The notes: generated by a model from the sequence alone, not told the origin. Counted from the stretch's first letter, positions 23,084 through 34,436 are shown. The stretch: DNA of 40,394 nt from Hysterium pulicare CBS 123377 (GCA_000467715.1 AJFK01000114.1:1-40394), one strand, 5' to 3'. Made by a program: numbers and translations.

Positions 23084-24587
23084 ATGTCCGTGGAAACCAT
23101 TAGCACTATTTCACCAATCACCAACAAACCTGTCGTTACGCGCAATGGTTTGGCAGACGTTGATCTACAAGCGCTCCCCGCCACTGCCACCAGAGCTTTC
23201 GAATCGTATCGACGCACCTCGCTCTCGGAACGGCAGAAAATCGTCAAGAAGGCGTTGAAGCTGCTCAAGGATAAGCAAGATGAGCTAGCCAAGGAGATCA
23301 CAGAACAGATGGGACGCCCGATCGCGTATACTGCGAAAGAAATCACCACTGCAGTTGCACGCGGCGAATATCTTCTGAAGATCAGCGACGATGCATTGGG
23401 TGATACCCCGGGTGAGGCAGAGAAAGGCTTCAAAAGATTCATTAAGAGAGTACCCATTGGGCCTGTCTTGATTCTATTTCCATGGAATGTTCGTGTGGCC
23501 AACATTGTACTATATTCGGAAGCTAACGATGGATACAGTATCCATATCTTACCCTTGTGAATTCGATAGTACCAGCATTACTTGCCGGAAACTCTGTAAT
23601 TCTCAAGCCATCACCGCAGACACCCACCAGTGCCGAACAGATTCAGCAGATCTTCAGTGATGCGGGTCTTCCGGAAGGTGTCATCCAACATTTCCATTCC
23701 GGATCGCAGATACAGATCGAGAGCATGATCCGATCGCCGCAGATTCAGCTCGTGTGCTTTACGGGCTCTGTGGCCAATGGACTAGCCGTGCAAAATGCAG
23801 CCAGCGATCGAGTGGGTATTCGCGTTGGCCTTGAGTTAGGTGGTAAGGACCCGGCCTATGTTCGATCTGACGTCGACGTGAAATGGGCAGCCGAAGAAAT
23901 TGTAGATGGCGCCATATTCAATTCTGGTCAAAGTTGCTGTAGCATCGAACGAGTCTACGTGGATGATAAAATCCATGATGATTTTGTCTCTGCCATCCAG
24001 GATGTCTTGAAAGGCTACAAACTTGGAGACCCATTTGACTCCAAGACAAATATTGGTCCAGTGGTTTCGAAGAAATCCGCCGAGACAATTCGCTCTCACA
24101 TCAAAGATGCCCTTGACAAGGGAGCCAAGGACGCAACACCGGAGAACGATACATTCAAGTCGCCACCCGCCGACGGAAATTATGTACCTCCTACGCTCTT
24201 GACAGGCGTCAACCACGACATGAGTGTTATGACGGAGGAGACTTTCGGTCCGGTTATTCCCGTCATGAAGGTTAAGAGTGATTCGGAGGCCATTAAATTG
24301 ATGAATGATAGTCAGTTCGGTCTCACCGCAAGTATCTGGACGAAAGACACCGCCAAAGGTAATGAGCTCGTGGACGACGTCGAGGCAGGAACTGTGTTCG
24401 TGAATCGTTGTGACTATCCCAGTCCAGTAAGTTATATAACTCCCATCATGCTTCCACATACTAATTCGGGTAGGATCTTGCATGGGTAGGATGGAAGGAC
24501 TCCGGAAAGGGACATACTCTGAGCAAATTTGGCTATGACCAATTTGTAAAGCTGAAGAGCTATCACATCAAGGAATATCCAAAATGA
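23084..24587 (+). CDS. NAD(P)-dependent aldehyde dehydrogenase family protein
   Basis: Oxidises an aldehyde to the acid; probably cytosolic, no signal or organelle presequence seen. Exons are 23084-23488, 23539-24426 and 24474-24587, coding 468 residues, normal for the family. Catalytic features are present: Asn in FPWN|YPYL (residue 135, split across intron 1), Glu234 in LELGGKDP and Cys268 in FNSGQSCCS. The closing blocks are MTEETFGPVIPVMKV, GTVFVNRCDYPSP and DLAWVGWKDSGKG. Intron 1 (50 bp) has branch GCTAAC; intron 2 (47 bp) ends GGGTAG. It resembles the fungal group often labelled succinate-semialdehyde or general aldehyde dehydrogenase; the substrate is not deducible here. Confidence 0.93.
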
Positions 24588-25836
24588 TGCCTGTAGCTTG
24601 ATTCGATAATGATCAGCCCTATGGTTACTAGTGAAACACCCTGTTCTTTTGGGCCCGTCTAGTATTCTTACCCCCGTATACATGAGACCTACACACTAGG
24701 CTTACCGTAGTAGATGAAGACTCTGTGAACGTCAATATGTCCTGTTCACCTCTTCCCGCAAAGTCAGGTCGGTATTTGCGATACATATCAAAGTGCTTTC
24801 GTTACCGCGAGCCATACTAATATGTTGCTCTTACTGCTATATTTAGTTGTGTCTAGTTATTAGTGTACACCTGGATTCCACCCTGCGAGAGCTAAGTATA
24901 CATGACCTGTGTGGTACATTAGCTAACAGGAGCTGCAAGGTTATCGTTCAATCAGCGTGACGCGATCGCGTGCTCACCTGACCATGATATGTCGTACACT
25001 GTCCACTTAATGTATGACAGTCAAGCTATGTGGTCATCAAATACGCTAAATTGGAATCAAAAGATTGCTCACCTTACAATGCAGCCACGAATTGTACAGA
25101 CTCGCACCTGCAGCAAGGCAGCTGCTTAAATCTATGCTCACCAGTCGCGTACCTCTGCGCGTGTCTGGTACCTGGCTGTGGAATGCCCCCTACATGCAAG
25201 GTATGTCGTACAAAGATAAGTCGAAGGAACCCAACAAATCATCAATCAACTAGATTTCAACCTTCTCCCATTAACAATACATGTGGCGTCCGCCATGTCA
25301 GGTCTTCTATGGCCAAGTTTAATTTTTCCTTTTTTTTTGTCAAGATGCTGCTGAAATGGTTTTGTCTTAGGGTACCAAACGGGAAGAAAATTGCTCACAT
25401 CAACCCACCTGGGACTTACGACCTACCTCAACATTCTTGGGGCTTATGGACGGCTCAACCCGTCTCCACACAGGTATATCAAAAACAAGGAATGTGAAAC
25501 GTTAACATTGTCTTGATTCTTTCCAGGCAAGGAATGGAGGAGTCCTCGCGTGGCCACTCATCTCCACTATGGATACCTCATATCCCAAACCCCTCATATA
25601 TACCCCTTCTCAGCTTCTTAAAGTCAACTCTCCACACAACCAGCTTCAATACCTCAGTGAATTGTGTTCATTATCACCAAATCTTGTTTCTATTACCCGC
25701 ATGTGTACAATCTGTGTGTGTCTTTCTTCAGTCTTTAGCATATTTCAGCAAGCGTGTTCTACTACTACTTCCAGTTCCATCGTTGAACGTTGTCAATCTG
25801 TCGTTCTCTCCCCAACCGCAAAAGCACCCTCCCAAA
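24588..25836. other. Intergenic; right end carries promoter-like CT-rich sequence
   Basis: No supported gene. The frame at 25030-25497 begins with GTG and has no family features. From about 25560 the plus strand turns CT-rich with a TATATA at 25597-25602 and CAAC/CACAAC words typical of fungal leaders, which suits the gene proposed at 25837. Confidence 0.45.
25597..25602 (+). promoter_or_regulatory. Candidate TATA box
   Basis: TATATA within CATATATACC, about 240 bp upstream of the ATG at 25837, followed by a CT-rich leader. A start site around 25630-25680 would leave a long leader of about 150-200 nt. The assignment depends on the uncertain downstream gene. Confidence 0.3.
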
Positions 25837-26891
25837 ATGAAAGATATCATGGCCTCTATCCGGCGGATGTTGTTGTGTTGTAGCCAGAGAAAACATGAAA
25901 AGCGTTCTCTGCAAATTGTAATCAACCCCTTCGTTGGTTGCAGCAGCAAGTGCTGATTCATTCTCTGGCAGGGTTCCCCAACCGATGTTCGGCGAGTAGA
26001 TATCTGCATGTCTGGCCTTTCTGAAGAACAGTAAGTTAGACTTTTCCCTTTCGAGATTGCCATGGCAGGACGACATTTTCCGTTGCGTGAGTGGCCTCCA
26101 ACTACCAACATAATCAGTGCAGCATCCAGGGGAGTCACCATTGACACATCAACGTGGATCACTCGGGTTTGTCACCATGATTTCTACAAAAATGTATAAT
26201 GGAAGGCCAACAAGTCCTATCCCAGCGGATGTAGACGCCAGATCTTGAATCAACCTCCTCGCCATCGAATCCCTCCTATCCGTCCCGTATTTTCAGCTGC
26301 AAGACTTCCCCTTTCCACCCTCGCTTTACCCAGATCCCTAAACCCAACTGCACACCCCTGCAACTAAAACTAACACCATCCCCCCTCAACAGTCAAGCCT
26401 TCATCCGCGAGAAAGCCGCCGCAGACGCCGACCGCATGTTTCTTCCCTGCCAACCCTCCGAGAGGCCCGACACCCATAACCTCCCCACCCCCCTCGCTAG
26501 CACCCACAACCACACACACGCACACATGAAATCCCTCTCCGAACACCTCCACCGCCTCAGCGCTACAAGCAAACGCCTTTCGGCCTCGGTATCCTTGCCC
26601 TACGGATATAAATCAATTCATTCTACTGCGAACGTAGATGAGAGTACGAGTATGGTGGACTTGAGGGAGGGCAGGGATAGGGATAGAGAGGGGTTTGAGG
26701 AACAGGGTGTTAAGGGTGGTGTTGATGTTAATGTTGGGGAGAGCGCGAGTGCGAGTGCGAGTGCGAGTGGACATGGATCTACGGATTCCGTTACGCTTGG
26801 GAGTGAGGGGGAGGGAGAAGGACAAGGACGAGGAGAGGTCGGGAATGTTGGGGAAAAGATGGGGTTGATGGTGGGGAAGGTGAAGGGGTAG
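25837..26891 (+). CDS. Hypothetical multi-exon protein, internal exon structure uncertain
   Basis: Not recognised. A plausible first exon (25837-25917) encodes MKDIMASIRRMLLCCSQRKH and ends at a GTAATC donor. A second (25972-26030) encodes GSPTDVRRVDICMSGLSEEQ and ends at GTAAGT. A third may begin at 26118 (AASRGVTIDTST). The last exon likely starts after AACAG near 26391 with QAFIREKAAADADRM and ends at 26891. The phase between exons three and four only works with a weak GTGGAT donor near 26153, so the middle is uncertain. The C-terminus has a Ser-Ala repeat from four GCGAGT hexamers (26745-26768) and a Gly/Glu-rich tail. The N-terminal CC beside basic residues could be a palmitoylation-type anchor; this is a guess. 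It converges on the rhodopsin-like gene. Confidence 0.45.
26745..26768. repeat. Hexanucleotide tandem repeat, four copies
   Basis: Four perfect copies of GCGAGT, encoding alternating Ser-Ala in the plus frame. Length variation between strains would add or remove two residues per unit without a frameshift. Confidence 0.85.
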
Positions 26892-27179
26892 GGGGTTTAA
26901 AAAAGCTGTGATAGGGGCTGCTTCGGCACGGAGCGGTGCTTACTAGAAGAGTCGTAAGAGAATAAGATAAAGGTGATGAATGGAGAAAAAAAGTAGTCTT
27001 TTAGAGAATAACAACGAATGGTATGTAGTTTAGATCATTTCAAACAGGACATAAGCTCGCTTTCGCCATATCGTCGTGAACTCATTCGTAATTGCGATCC
27101 AACGCCCGCCAAAGTTGCAATATCCTAGATCATGCAGCGCCGCGCTATTATCAAAGACCGTGTCGATTGAATCAGATAA

Positions 27180-28330
27180 TCAGATACTGAGCACCAATTC
27201 TTCCCTCGATATCTTCGAGATCTTCGTTCTTGAACTGCCCACCTCCTGCTTTTCAACATGTACCTCTGTCTCTCTCTGTCCAGCTTCAATATCCTCGTCA
27301 TTCTCTCTGCTGAACCAATGCTCCTCAATCGTAACCGTTCTCGCTTCTTTTTTAAGCTCCTCCGTACTAGTGCTACTGCTTTCTCTAGCCGCCGAGCTCT
27401 CCGAGCAGCTCCTACTGGCGGCAGTAGACACGGGTCTATGCCTCCTAACAAACGTCCTCAAAGAAGGCAAGCAGACCGCCAAAAGCGAACTGACAATCTC
27501 CACAAGCGCCCACACATCAATCGTATGCGTGATCTCGGCTCTCGGGACATGTTCGACAATCTTAAGCGTCACGAACCTCACCAAAGCCGCTAGAATGCTC
27601 ACGCTTCCCATGAGGAAGACGAAGGCGAGACCTGTTTTCTCCGCTTTGCCCATGCGCGTGGTTGCGAGCGTGGAGATGGGGATGGAGAGGATGACGAGGT
27701 CGGTGCCGACGTTTGCGAATGTCGAGATGGTCACGCTGGTGATGCTGTGGACGGCGGAACACAGATGGCCCGAGGAACTCCAGTTTGAGGAGATGGGCGT
27801 GCACCAGAAGGCTATGAGGCACATGTGCAGGAGGAAGGTTGAGAGGGTGAATAGACTGGCTAGGAGGAGGGCGAGTCGCGTCTTCCGTCCTTGAAGCGAG
27901 AAGAGAGAGTAGTAGAATGCTAGGAAGGCGGCTTTGGAGCTCCAGAGGGAGATGTAGATGAAGAAGAGGGAGATCCAGGATTCGTAGAGGAGGTGGCTGG
28001 CTAGGTCTTCGGGGACGCCGTAGTACAAGAGTGAGTGATCCCAGTGGATGTATCGGTATCGGAGGTTGTTTTTCCATGTGTTGATGCTGATGAGCACGAT
28101 TCCGGACAGCCAGGCGAGAATGACGAAGCCATCTGAGAGATTTGTTGCCAGGGTATGTGGTCCCCTTTCTCGTCGACGTAGTGAAAGACGCAGAAGGATG
28201 GGGATTAGGGCGACGGTCATAAAAGTCCAATCCAAGGCTATGAAGCCAGCTGATTACGGTGTTAGTAAGACTTTACTTGGTCGGTGGTTGGAAACTTACG
28301 GAGGGGTAGGTGGATATCTGAGTAGACCAT
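27180..28330 (-). CDS. Rhodopsin-like (SAT4/PTH11-related) seven-helix membrane protein
   Basis: Integral membrane protein of the large fungal 'rhodopsin domain' family, whose members include PTH11-type receptors; ligand and role unknown. Exons read 28330-28300 and 28249-27180, coding 366 residues. The first exon encodes only MVYSDIHLPL plus one base, and the 50-bp intron has GTAAGT, CTAACACC and CAG. Seven hydrophobic segments are visible from about residue 12 to 267. The family's C-x-P-x-S-x-x-W motif appears as FWCTPISSNW after the fourth helix. The cytosolic tail is Ser/Glu-rich with basic patches (FVRRHRP, LKKEARTVTIEEHW). No CFEM domain is present at the N-terminus, unlike PTH11 itself. 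The start TTG of the long frame is internal and was discarded. Confidence 0.88.
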
Positions 28331-30148
28331 TTTGTAAGATGGAGAGCTTCTGGGCACAATTGATATGACCGAAACTGGGTATCAAATAGCACGACCGGGG
28401 AAAGTGTAAAAGCTCTGGAGGGTGCGTATCGAGATATGACCCAAAACGAGAAGTGCTGAAGCTGTAGTTACCAAATACCCTAGTCCAATGTGACGATTGA
28501 AGTTAAGGTAAATATATTAAATTTATTGAAATGGTAGTATTAAGAAATTTAAGTTGACAGAAAACGCAACCTGGATTGTGGGTCCCGAAGGCATTCATAT
28601 GTAAACCGCATGGTGAGCACCCCATACCGCCTTGTGGCACTCTTCCCAAGGTATCATAGGGCTGAAGTTGATTTTCCAAATCTCGCAACCCCAAGCTTTC
28701 TCACTTCTCAACTTTCACCAATGGCAAGAGGTTATTCCGACTATAGTTGCAAGCCGCTGCATGTCAGCAACGACCGCGGACTCAACGATTGGGAGGTTCT
28801 AATTTGATAGCTGTCGCTAGACCTAGTCGGGATGGGGGGAGCCGTGCTGACTTGCACCATGTCAGCAGAAATAGCTACACAGATTCATCAGATAAGAAGT
28901 CTGGAACTGCGATTTTGAGCTTGCAGTCGGCAGCTCCCGCTGGCTTGCAGTGATTGAATTCACCGGCGAGAGTTTGGAGGGGAAAGGATGCTCATTGCGC
29001 AAGGTTCGTGGCGTCCGTATAACAATTGCACTACGTGGTTAAGCGCATATTTGTGCAAAAAAAACTTGCAGAAGTTGAAAATAGGTGATGGACTATCCCG
29101 GTCTCCTCCGAAATGCTATTTTAAGTAGTGAACAATTGCTATTCGCGGACTGGAGTGTAAAACAGAAGAACGACGAGGGGTGTTATTGGTAGTGCCATTG
29201 AATCTTCATGTCCGCCCTACAAATAGTGCATATGGTACTTTCCGGATCACCTTTGGGATGGCAACTGGCTTTGACGCCTTGCACAGAGTCCAAATCATCT
29301 TTGTATGCTGCCAGTAAAGAAGTTAGTAGATGCAGCCCCACTTTCCGAAAAGGGTGAATTGTGACACCTCTGTGAACTTTGCTTTTCCTTTGGCTCTGCA
29401 GGACATGCTTGTGTTCAGAAAATATCTTGATAATCTTGTGTGACCATGGCAGATTGATCTTCTCTGCAGAACTCGCTTGAAAGAGGATGAACTCCGCACC
29501 TACAAAGGTAGCTAGAGGCCGTGCTATAGCATTCGTTCTCTATGAATGAGATATTATGCATGTTCAGACTTTTTGCTGGTCAGCCCAGCCGTAAACAGCA
29601 AGTTTTAACGAACTCCATACCCAGAGCCTCTATAGAGAGAGATCGGAGCTGACGTCGATGCCGTTTGCTTTTGCTGTGACCCTAATTTTGGCTTCTAAGC
29701 TTTTCTGGGGATCGTGCTGTGTATGCTGTCGTATCTAAATACAGAGTCTACTATGGAGGTGGAACTGGTGGCTTCGGACGCATACTCCGTCAACGTTTGT
29801 GGGGAGAATAGAGGGCACGGAGTGTATCCTGTATCCAATCACCACACTATGCAGTTCAGCCATGACGGACTACACCATTGATGTGTCATCCACGAGCAGT
29901 GTATGAGATCTCGCGAACGTCCCACTTTCAGCTTAGTGATATCGGATTCTCCCGCGGAAAGGGAGCTGTGTCCTGTGAGATCTTTATATTTACATATAGT
30001 GGCAGTATATACAGATTATGTGTGTAGTACAAGAGTGGCATTCACAGAATACAGTGCCCCATTGGGAAATTTGGAGCGAGGATATGATCAATGAACCCAC
30101 ATAAGCAAGATATCGTGACAAACAATCCGAGATGATGCAGAAAGAACC
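28331..30148. other. Intergenic with dispersed repeat copy
   Basis: No supported gene over 1.8 kb. The first few hundred bases should include the promoter of the rhodopsin-like gene; an AT-rich patch lies at 28500-28555. Bases 29229-29374 are the better-preserved copy of a dispersed repeat shared with 4632-4778. Open frames are short and lack motifs. Confidence 0.55.
29229..29374 (+). repeat. Dispersed repeat copy, partner at 4632-4778
   Basis: Same orientation as the partner, 24.6 kb away, similarity about 65-70% by eye with small gaps. This copy keeps G or C at several positions where the other has A or T. Unit boundaries are not sharp and no terminal repeats were noticed, so the element class is unknown. 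Confidence 0.5.
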
Positions 30149-31641
30149 TTAATTTGGCCTGAGCAACATGATAACGACGCCTGAGATGACGGCACCAGCC
30201 GTAGCACCTTCAAGTATTGCTGTCGTCAAGTCGATCTTCCGGACGGAGATCAGTCTTGCACTGAATAGATCCCGAAAGACAGCCGCAACTGAGCTACTCC
30301 ATGTCCGGAGGACATTCCTTTTCTGCTCTTGCTCTTCAACGACCATGCCACCGGCTTCAGAATCTTGAATTGCCGTTGGTGACTCGGATTCCGGATCGAG
30401 TTCCTGTACCAACACAGAAGCTAGCGCTGGTGCAGCCTCCAGGGCAGGCTCTCCAGCAGAGTTGACATCTTCTTTTGTAGGCTCCAGACCCTCCGCAGAC
30501 CCTCCAACAGGCTCTACAACAGCGTCAATTGCGGTTTCGACCGATGATGTAGGTAAAGAGGTAGTCGTTGGTGGAGCTAAGTTTTTCTGTTTGTCTAAAG
30601 CACTTCGAATCTCCCTTACCATCCGACGCCGTCTCCAAGGTTCGAAGATGATAAGGGACGATAATAAGAGGAAGATGTTCACTCCCATAAGGCCAAACGT
30701 CACCCAGGTGCTGTTCCGTCTAATGGTATCGCTCCATATCTGTTCCTCGTGGTATTGTGCCCTTTCTCTCTTCTCTAATTGAGTTCGCGCTTCTTCCAGT
30801 GCTGTTTCTGCAGTCTGGACGCTCTCTTTTGCTGCATGCACAGCTTGATCGTTGACGTGCTCGGATCGTATGAGGGACATATAGCGTTCGAGATCTGCGG
30901 CAGACCAAGAATGTTTCCGTTCAAGAAGTCCAACTACCTCTTTTTGAGATGACGCTTGCTGAACATGAGCGGCATCTAGGGATCGTTTTGCTTCATCAAC
31001 CGCGATACGGCGTGTCTTCACAAGCTGCTCTATGCACGATATTAGATTCTTGGCCAAGAGTCTCTAGTAGACAGCGATTTTATGTAATTGAAATAATGTA
31101 GCATACCTTGGTCTTTGATTTCTTGTCTCAATGCCTCAATTCCCGAATAGTCTGTCCCTGTATAATTGTTTACTTTCTGCGTGACTATAGCAAGCTTAGG
31201 CAGTATATCATCCATCCACTCTGAGAATCTCTTTGACAAGTCCCATCTCTGTCCTTCTCGATGTGATGGCAAATCTTCATTCGGAACTCGCTTTATCGTA
31301 TCGTAGCGTGAAGGTGCCCTTTCGGGCTCTGGCGGTGGATGTTCATTGGTCTGCGGTAAAGCTTCATCTGGCTTTGGGGGTTCAGGAGCTTTTTCCGACA
31401 AGGTTCTCGAGGACGAAAAGCTTCGGTGGAGAGACGAGGATGGATTAGGAAAAGGGCTACCTTCAATAGTCCTGCTAGCTAGCAGTGGAGATGCTCGAAA
31501 TTGGCATTGAAGACATATTGACGATGATTTTCTTGTGTACTGTACGAGCACGCTAAACGATGACTTGGTGGTCTCTGGTGGTGCTATGAAGGCGACATTC
31601 CGGAATAGAGAGCGCGAAGCATGTGAAACCAATGGCCTCAT
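30149..31641 (-). CDS. SHE9: She9/Mdm33 family mitochondrial inner-membrane protein
   Basis: Inner-membrane protein needed for normal mitochondrial shape in yeast (She9/Mdm33, 'sensitive to high expression protein 9'). Exons read 31641-31107 and 31029-30149: 471 residues. The N-terminus is basic and Ser/Arg-rich without acidic residues (MRPLVSHASRSLFRN), as expected of a mitochondrial presequence. The matrix region has coiled-coil-forming stretches about residues 155-270 with the family block LLERKHSWSAADLERYMSLI. Transmembrane segments lie at about 287-307 (WVTFGLMGVNIFLLLSSLII) and at the C-terminus (449-471). The 77-bp intron joins EIKDQ to EQLVKTRR; an earlier TAG acceptor would break the frame. 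Start ATG 31641 is the first in frame; the gene shares a 256-bp divergent promoter with the HAD phosphatase. Confidence 0.92.
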
Positions 31642-31897
31642 GCTTGTTGTAAGCTCTCCACTCACATATGGATGACGATGGTGTTGATGGGTTCAGAAAA
31701 AGCAGAAGCTTGATGCCAAGGCCGTCCATCGGGATTTCATCCCTGGCCGGGATCTTGCCGGCATTCCTATTTGGGTCCACTATTTCTCATCAATCTTCAC
31801 AACTTTTTTTCAACATCACTCAACCACTCTTTAGGTCTATAAGGTGTGCTACTGAAGCATTGCCTTTTCAGAAATATTGAAACCTTAATATTCCAAG
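31642..31897. promoter_or_regulatory. Short divergent promoter between SHE9 and HAD phosphatase
   Basis: Only 256 bp separate the two start codons, so both transcripts must initiate here. The strand toward the phosphatase has a T-rich tract (CTTTTTTTC, about 31802-31810) and CAACATCACTCAACC leader-like sequence. Confidence 0.6.
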
Positions 31898-32947
31898 ATG
31901 AGTGCACCAACTGGCCTTCCGGCCATGAAAACCAATCCTCAGTTCATTTTCTTCACCGATTTCGACGGCACGATAACACTGCAAGACAGTGAGTTTGATA
32001 TGTCTTTTTCGATGTTAGCCTCTCGCCTCCCAGAGAACCAAGATATATTCACTCAAGCATATGTACATAATATCAAATACTGAGCATATGTAGGTAATGA
32101 TTTCATGGTACGTAAGAGAGTGTTCAAGCCTGAACTCTCACTAACGTTATAAGACCGATAACATTGGTTATGGACGAGAAAAGCGCCGCCAGGGCAACCT
32201 TGATACCCTTGAAGACAAGATTACTTTCAGGTATCTTTGATCCCTGAACCACTTTAGGTATTCTTCGCTCAAACATGCTTCAGGGACTCTTTCCAAGGCA
32301 TGATGGACAGCGTGAAGAAGCCATATTCCGAATGCATCCAATACCTCGTAGACAACATCAAGCTGGACCCCTATTTCAAAGAATTCTTCCACTGGAGTCT
32401 TGAAAACAATGTCCCAGTAGTGGTTCTCTCCTCCGGCATGGAACCCATCATCAAGGCTCTTCTAAAATCTCTCGTCGGACCAGATTTCGACAAAATGCAA
32501 GTGGTTGGCAACAACGTCAAAGCTCGACCTGGAAAGTCTATAGATGAGGAAGGCGGCTGGGAGATCGTCTTCCACGATGACAGTGGTTTCGGACACGACA
32601 AGTCCTTAACACTCCGTCAATATTCATCTTTGCCGGAGGATGTCCGCCCCACGATGTTTTATGCTGGAGATGGTGTGTCTGATCTGTCAGCTGCTAAGGA
32701 AACGGACCTACTCTTCGCCAAGAAAGGCCATGGTAAGTTTTCGGGGTAGATTTTAGAGACTGTTCGCTGATGGTTTTTTTTAGATCTTATCAACTACTGC
32801 GTGAAAGAAGATGTTCCTTTCGTAGTGTTCGAGGATTGGTCATCGATTTTGGCCAAAGTCAAGGAAATCACGGCTGGAAAGACTTCAGTCAAAGAGGCCG
32901 CCCGTGAGGGACATGAAGCATACAAGAGAGGCGAAGCTGGCGTCTGA
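31898..32947 (+). CDS. HAD-superfamily phosphatase (yeast YNL010W-like, phosphoserine-phosphatase-like)
   Basis: Haloacid-dehalogenase hydrolase acting on a small phosphorylated metabolite; similar to the yeast YNL010W protein. Exons are 31898-31988, 32094-32107, 32154-32230, 32284-32732 and 32784-32947: 264 residues. Motif I is FFTDFDGTIT (nucleophile Asp21, acid/base Asp23), motif II is VVVLSSG and motif IV is FYAGDGVSDLSAAKETDLLFAK-type (here GDGVSD). The second exon is only 14 nt and completes LQDSNDFM, a family-conserved stretch. Introns are 105, 46, 53 and 51 bp with GT-AG ends. No targeting signal is seen, so it is probably cytosolic. Confidence 0.92.
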
Positions 32948-33587
32948 GCGATGTGATTTTTCGGATTTATGTTTTTCATAACTCGCATTTATCTACGATA
33001 AACCTCATAGACCTAGAAGCACATGAATTGCATTTCCTAGACCACTCGCCAGATTTGTCTCGTTTCTCTGGTTGATTCCAACCATGCGAGGTGGTTGGCC
33101 GGCTTTCTCGTTGATGATATCTAAAATAAACAGAGGTCTCCGCACAGATCTCTCCAACGCTTCCCACAGTCCAAATATAAACTCTCCATCCAAATCCCCC
33201 ATATCACATGACCGTTGTAGTGGCGTTCGACAAGGATTCCCTGCATAAGATGGCTGCCGATCTGACAACTCATCAAGGTGAAGCCTAGAAACACAAATGC
33301 TTGGGCTCACCACCACCCGTTCCCGCACGCCCATTTGACAATTGCAATGGACTGTGGCTGACACAAATTCCTTTCAAGCGGTCAAAATACCCATCCGGTA
33401 TTCACTCACCGCGACTTTCCCCTGACGACCACTATTGCTGACCCCGCGTTTCCTTCAGATCCTAGCGGGGCAGTTCGAGTGCTCCCTCCTTCGAGTATCT
33501 CCCTTGTGCAATTCTCCACAGAGAAACTTCCAACACCTCCAAACGACTTAAGCTTCCCAAAGACACCTCAAATTCCTCTTCGTGAAC
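32948..33587. other. Intergenic, promoter of the NECAP gene
   Basis: Holds the 3' end of the phosphatase transcript and the promoter of the next gene; the final 100 bases are C-rich and CT-rich. A minus-strand ATG frame at 33202-33005 (65 codons) has no family features and is not called. Confidence 0.5.
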
Positions 33588-34436
33588 ATGAACACCGACG
33601 CAACAACCGGCCTTCCCCTCCCTCCAGACGCCATCCAACGCATCCTCTTCATAGCCCCCAAAGTCCACATCTACCAAATCCCCCCACTCTCCAGCACAAA
33701 AGGCTACAACGCCGCCTCCTGGACCGCAAACAACAACCAGCGCCAAATCTTCACCGCCCGCCTACGAATCCTCGAGACCTCCATCCCCAAACCCCCAGAC
33801 TCCGAGACAGTGACCACTACAATCCTGCTAGAAGACCCCAGCTCGGGTCAATTGTTTGCCGCATGCCCGTACACGAGTCCTAGTGCGGTCGAGCAGGCGC
33901 TGGATAGTTCGAGGTTCTTTGCGATTAGGGTTGTGGGTGAGGGTGGGAGGAAGGCTACGCTGGGCATGGGGTTTGAGGAGCGTTCTGAGGCATTCGATTT
34001 CTCCATCGCGCTACAGGACGCTCGTCGTGTTCTTGGGTTCGAGAATCCAGGCGCTGCGAACGCGCCTGGGCGTCGGCCGGGAGAGCAGAAAAAGGAGGCA
34101 GAGGAGGGCGTGAAGAAGGATTTTAGTTTGAAAGAGGGCGAGACGATCACGGTGAATATTGGAGGTCGGGGACGCAGAGGTGGAGGAGGCGGAGGATTGG
34201 GGATGGGTGGAGGTGGAGACAGTGAAAGGGATGCACTGTTCTCAATCAAACCGCCTCCGGGGTCTGGAAGTAGGAGTCCTCCTGCGTCAAATGCGGGAAC
34301 AGGTGCGATGCCCTTCTTACCACCGCCACCAAGCGCCAAGGAAGTGAAGGAAGAGAGGAGGAGAAGTCGACGTGATTTGGAGCAATTCAGTCAAGATCTG
34401 GGGTTTGATGATGGAGAATTTGGGGAGTTTCAGTAG
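33588..34436 (+). CDS. NECAP-like adaptin-ear-binding coat-associated protein (PHear domain)
   Basis: Endocytic accessory protein expected to act with AP-2/clathrin at the plasma membrane. Single exon, 282 residues. The PHear domain (DUF1681) spans roughly residues 15-165, with RILFIAPKVHIYQIPPL near the start, KGYNAASW at 38-45, and GMGFEERSEAFDFSIALQD at about 127-144. A basic/acidic linker, a Gly-rich run near 205-220 and a Pro-rich segment (FLPPPPSAKEVKEERRR) follow. The protein ends DDGEFGEFQ; the WxxF motif used by animal NECAPs to bind AP-2 is not seen. Start ATG 33588 is used; the GTG two codons upstream is not. Confidence 0.92.
   Translation: MNTDATTGLPLPPDAIQRILFIAPKVHIYQIPPLSSTKGYNAASWTANNNQRQIFTARLRILETSIPKPPDSETVTTTILLEDPSSGQLFAACPYTSPSAVEQALDSSRFFAIRVVGEGGRKATLGMGFEERSEAFDFSIALQDARRVLGFENPGAANAPGRRPGEQKKEAEEGVKKDFSLKEGETITVNIGGRGRRGGGGGGLGMGGGGDSERDALFSIKPPPGSGSRSPPASNAGTGAMPFLPPPPSAKEVKEERRRSRRDLEQFSQDLGFDDGEFGEFQ

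Noticed and set aside
27076-27894. 272-codon plus-strand open frame
   Set aside because: It is antisense to the rhodopsin-like gene, low in complexity (Ser/Leu-rich) and has no domain; the minus strand carries the conserved membrane protein.
33005-33202. 65-codon minus ATG frame between the phosphatase and NECAP genes
   Set aside because: Short, no homology recalled, lies in the NECAP promoter region.
33848-34339. 163-codon proline-rich minus frame
   Set aside because: Antisense of the Gly/Pro-rich part of the NECAP coding sequence; composition is explained by the codons of the real gene.
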